DNA from: a virus
Virus record (IMG/VR): IMGVR_UViG_3300044675_000029
Span: 1 to 22,780 of that record
Length of the DNA: 22,780 nucleotides
Reading direction: 5' to 3' (one strand)
Under the pieces are notes generated by a model that saw only the letters and a list, made by a program, of their open reading frames with translations, was not told the origin of the DNA and searched no databases. Made by a program: the position numbers and the translations under genes. This document shows, piece by piece, positions 20,260-22,780 of the stretch (positions are counted from its first letter, which is position 1; every line of letters begins with the position of its first letter).

Positions 20260-22616
20260 TTGGTAACAATCTTTTATTGGGTAGCGGAGACGAAGGCTAC
20301 AACCTCACACGCTCGCTGCGGTTTAGAAGCTCGGCTAGTGCGTATTTGAATCGGACTCCTGCAAGTGCAGGGAATCAAAAGACTTGGACGTACTCAGATT
20401 GGATTAAACGTGGGGCATTAGGAACAGATCAAGTAATACTCTCTGCCGGTCAAGGTGCGGGAACACTTTATTTTTATTTGCGTTTTTTAGCGTCAGATGC
20501 GTTAGATATTTTTACTTATGACTCTAACACCGCAACATTTATTTGGCGTTTAACTACGACCCAAGTGTTTCGTGATCCGTCTGCTTGGTATCACCTTGTT
20601 ATTTCAACTGACACCACTCAAGCAACGGCAGCAAACAGGGTCAAGATATACGTCAACGGCACTCAAGTTACAGCGTTTACTACCGCAAGTTATCCGTCGT
20701 TAAATTACGACACAAGATTTAACGCAAACATTGCTCACTATATATCTTCGTACATTGGGTCGGCTAATTTTGCTGACTGTTACCAAACAGAAGTAAATTC
20801 TATCGACGGTCAGGCGCTCGCCCCCTCATCATTTGGCTCAACCAACGCTCTCACAGGCGTATGGCAACCCGCACGATATGTTGGAACATACGGCACAAAC
20901 GGTTTCTATTTGCCTTTCACGGATAATTCCGGTGCAACAGCCACAACCATTGGCAAAGACTTCAGCGGTAATAGTAACAACTGGACACCAAACAACATCA
21001 GCGTAACTGCTGGTGTGACGTATGACTCAATGACCGATGTGCCAACGCTGACAAGTGCTACGGCGGCTAACTACTGTGTTGGAAACCCGTTATCAATCGG
21101 ACCTAATGCTTCGTTGTCTGATGGAAACTTGACAGGAACATTAACCGGATCTGGTGGTTGGGCTGGCAGCATTTGCGGTCTAACTTCAGGCAAGTGGTAT
21201 TACGAGGCAACTAATACAGCAAGCGCAGGCAATAGCAGATGGGTTGGTTTTTTAAGTGATGTGTACACAAAAAATGACAACGCTTGGTCTTTCAGTACAC
21301 AGACTGCTTTATATGCTAACGATGCACGCAACGGAAACAACGCATCATACGGTGCAACATGGACAACCAATGATGTAATTGGTGTTGCGTTAGACCTATC
21401 AACAAGTAGCGGTTCAGTTACGTTTTACAAGAATGGCGTGTCTCAAGGCGTGATGTTTAGTTCTCTTACATCGTCTGCCGTATGGCGACCACTAATTTCC
21501 GGTGGTGGCACAGGCACAACAATGGCTATGAATTTCGGTCAACGCCCATTTGCCTACACACCCCCATCAGGCTTTGTAGCCCTGAACACGTTTAACTTGC
21601 CGACAAGCACTATCGTCAAAGGCAATACGGTGATGGATGCTACGTTGTATACGGGTAATGGTTCAACGCAGACCGTTACTAATGCTGCGGGGTTTAAACC
21701 TGATTTGGTGTGGGATAAACGTAGAGATGCGGCTGGCAACCACGGATTATTTGACTCAGTAAGAGGTGGTGGCAATTGGATAAGTTCTAACGCTACTAAT
21801 GCTGAAACAGCGGGTGTAAATGGTGTAACCGCTTTTAACTCAAACGGATTTTCTGTTGGCAGTCATCCTGATTACAATACTAACGCAGCTACTCAAGTCG
21901 CTTGGCAATGGCAAGCAGGACAAGGCTCAACATCATCCAACACAAGCGGCACAATCACAAGCACGGTCAGCGTTAATGCTAGTGCTGGGTTTAGTATTTG
22001 TACTCTAACAACTCCCGCATCCGGTATTTGCACTTTTGGTCATGGTCTTGGCGTTGCCCCATCGTTAGTGCTTACAAAATACCGATCTTCAACAAGCGAT
22101 TGGCTTTCTTATCATTCTAGCGTTGGAAATACGGCTTATTTGCTTTTGAATGGAACAAATGCGGCTACAACAAATGCAAACACTTGGAACAATACAAGCC
22201 CTACATCGTCTGTTGTAACTTTAGGTTCAGACTTTTCAGGCACTCGATCTATTGTCGCCTACTGCTGGACACCCATAGCAGGATACTCAGCGTTTGGCGG
22301 ATACACGGGTAACGGTAGCACAAACGGTGCATTTATCTATACAGGTTTTAGACCAAGATTTGTGTTAGTTAAACAAACTGACGCGGCGGGAAACTGGTTG
22401 ATTTGGGATACAGCTCGTTCGACATACAATCAAATGCAAGATTATTTAATTCCAAACAGTTCATCTCAAGAATTAAATAATGTGCTTGTTTCTATTGATG
22501 TGTTATCCAATGGATTTAAATGCCGTACCGCAGACGATGATATTAACGGAAACGGAAACTCCTACATCTACATGGCATTTGCCGAAAACCCAACGAAATT
22601 TGCACTCGCACGCTGA
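20256..22616 (+). CDS. Multidomain fibre: LamG-like lectin, SPRY domain, three repeated C-terminal domains
   Basis: 786 residues. Residues about 18-205 show a concanavalin/LamG-type pattern (SLRFRSSASAYLNRTP, then WYHLVISTDTTQ and VKIYVNGTQV). Residues about 298-443 show a SPRY/B30.2 pattern (GKWYYEATN, RWVGFLSD, then GVALDLSTSSGSVTFYKNGV and MAMNFGQRPF). From about 461 onward there are three related units: one near 461 with YTGNGSTQTVTNAAGFKPDL, one near 572 with FGHGLGVAPSLVLTKYRSS, and one near 681 with YTGNGSTNGAFIYTGFRPRF, which match in my memory a repeated fibre domain of unknown function (DUF7483-like). All are extracellular binding modules, so this is probably the receptor-recognising fibre. 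Coupled to the preceding fibre by a four-base overlap, and to the next gene by AAGGAA. Confidence 0.85.
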   Translation: MIGNNLLLGSGDEGYNLTRSLRFRSSASAYLNRTPASAGNQKTWTYSDWIKRGALGTDQVILSAGQGAGTLYFYLRFLASDALDIFTYDSNTATFIWRLTTTQVFRDPSAWYHLVISTDTTQATAANRVKIYVNGTQVTAFTTASYPSLNYDTRFNANIAHYISSYIGSANFADCYQTEVNSIDGQALAPSSFGSTNALTGVWQPARYVGTYGTNGFYLPFTDNSGATATTIGKDFSGNSNNWTPNNISVTAGVTYDSMTDVPTLTSATAANYCVGNPLSIGPNASLSDGNLTGTLTGSGGWAGSICGLTSGKWYYEATNTASAGNSRWVGFLSDVYTKNDNAWSFSTQTALYANDARNGNNASYGATWTTNDVIGVALDLSTSSGSVTFYKNGVSQGVMFSSLTSSAVWRPLISGGGTGTTMAMNFGQRPFAYTPPSGFVALNTFNLPTSTIVKGNTVMDATLYTGNGSTQTVTNAAGFKPDLVWDKRRDAAGNHGLFDSVRGGGNWISSNATNAETAGVNGVTAFNSNGFSVGSHPDYNTNAATQVAWQWQAGQGSTSSNTSGTITSTVSVNASAGFSICTLTTPASGICTFGHGLGVAPSLVLTKYRSSTSDWLSYHSSVGNTAYLLLNGTNAATTNANTWNNTSPTSSVVTLGSDFSGTRSIVAYCWTPIAGYSAFGGYTGNGSTNGAFIYTGFRPRFVLVKQTDAAGNWLIWDTARSTYNQMQDYLIPNSSSQELNNVLVSIDVLSNGFKCRTADDDINGNGNSYIYMAFAENPTKFALAR

Positions 22617-22628
22617 TAAGGAAAAATT

Positions 22629-22780
22629 ATGTTCGCTATAGTAAAAAATTCAACTTTCGTACAATTCCTGCCTGAGAACACACCATTCAAGCTAGATGGC
22701 ACGCAATTCCCTGCCAACTACTTAAACCTGTCTACGCCTGACGAAAAGTCTCGCTTAGGTATCGTGGATGTAGTCTACGG
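22629..22780 (+). CDS. Start of probable fibre-assembly or fibre-associated protein, cut by the right edge
   Basis: The first 50 residues are visible: MFAIVKNSTFVQFLPENTPF, then KLDGTQFPANYLNLSTPDEK and RLGIVDVVY. This opening (a short strand, a phage fibre-assembly style F-x-LDGTQFPANxLxLST motif and LGIV) matches a small protein often found right after tail fibre genes, sometimes with a DUF4376-like C-terminus. It may act as a fibre chaperone or tip. AAGGAA lies six bases before the ATG. The rest is outside the window. Confidence 0.7.
   Translation, partial: MFAIVKNSTFVQFLPENTPFKLDGTQFPANYLNLSTPDEKSRLGIVDVVY

Noticed and set aside
1-22780. tRNA genes, CRISPR arrays, insertion sequences or integration sites
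   Set aside because: No cloverleaf, no regularly spaced direct repeats outside coding repeats, and no transposase, integrase or terminal inverted repeats were seen on reading both strands. A tRNA or repeat search program would settle this.

Overview
The window is a dense, one-directional virion-morphogenesis block of a tailed double-stranded DNA phage (Caudoviricetes). Every supported gene is on the + strand. Most neighbours abut or overlap by 1 or 4 bases (TAATG or ATGA junctions), as expected for one long late operon. The gene content points to a short-tailed (podovirus-like) virion: a P22-type portal, an SU10/DUF5309-type major capsid protein, an SU10-type head-tail adaptor, a set of Ala/Gln-rich candidate ejection proteins and two fibre genes. 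I see no tape measure, tail tube or sheath gene. Several families here (the portal with its Gln-rich tail, the adaptor, the 475-residue tail protein and the small Cys-rich protein) are ones I associate with uncultured aquatic phages. The host cannot be read from the sequence; an aquatic proteobacterium is a guess. No tRNA, rRNA, CRISPR, insertion sequence, integrase, lysis or replication gene was found.

Layout. Positions 1-1939 are an accessory block ahead of the packaging genes: a cut-off upstream gene, a Cys-rich protein resembling a high-potential iron-sulfur protein, two very small basic conserved proteins, and a protein with an ADP-ribosyltransferase-like (ART) domain. Positions 1974-5647 are packaging: a terminase-small-like protein, terminase large subunit, a tiny overlapping ORF and the portal. 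Positions 5651-7709 hold a GNAT acetyltransferase, a Gly/Ala-rich protein with an internal 36-residue repeat and a small helical protein. Positions 7772-9694 are scaffold and major capsid protein; this pair is bracketed on both sides by tandem RNA-type hairpins. Positions 9745-11690 hold a small head protein, a glycosyltransferase-like gene, the adaptor and a beta-rich structural protein. Positions 11693-14471 are repeat-rich tail structural proteins, ending with one that appears to carry a C1q/TNF-like domain nested inside another domain. A second GNAT-like gene follows, then four Ala/Gln-rich candidate ejection or internal virion proteins (14863-19362), two fibre genes (19372-22616) and the start of a probable fibre-assembly gene at the right edge.

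The genes fit a headful-type pathway: TerS/TerL load DNA through the portal into a scaffolded HK97-fold procapsid, the adaptor and tail proteins close it, internal proteins are ejected on infection, and the lectin-like fibres recognise the surface. Among the virion genes sit four possible modifying enzymes (ART-like, two GNATs, one GT-A glycosyltransferase).

The observations most worth checking are the HiPIP-like cysteine pattern, the intragenic GC shift in the ART gene, the hairpins bracketing scaffold plus capsid, three 30-base-spaced Shine-Dalgarno/ATG units of which only the last opens a long gene, and the nested C1q-like domain. I found no convincing wholly new defence or mobile system.
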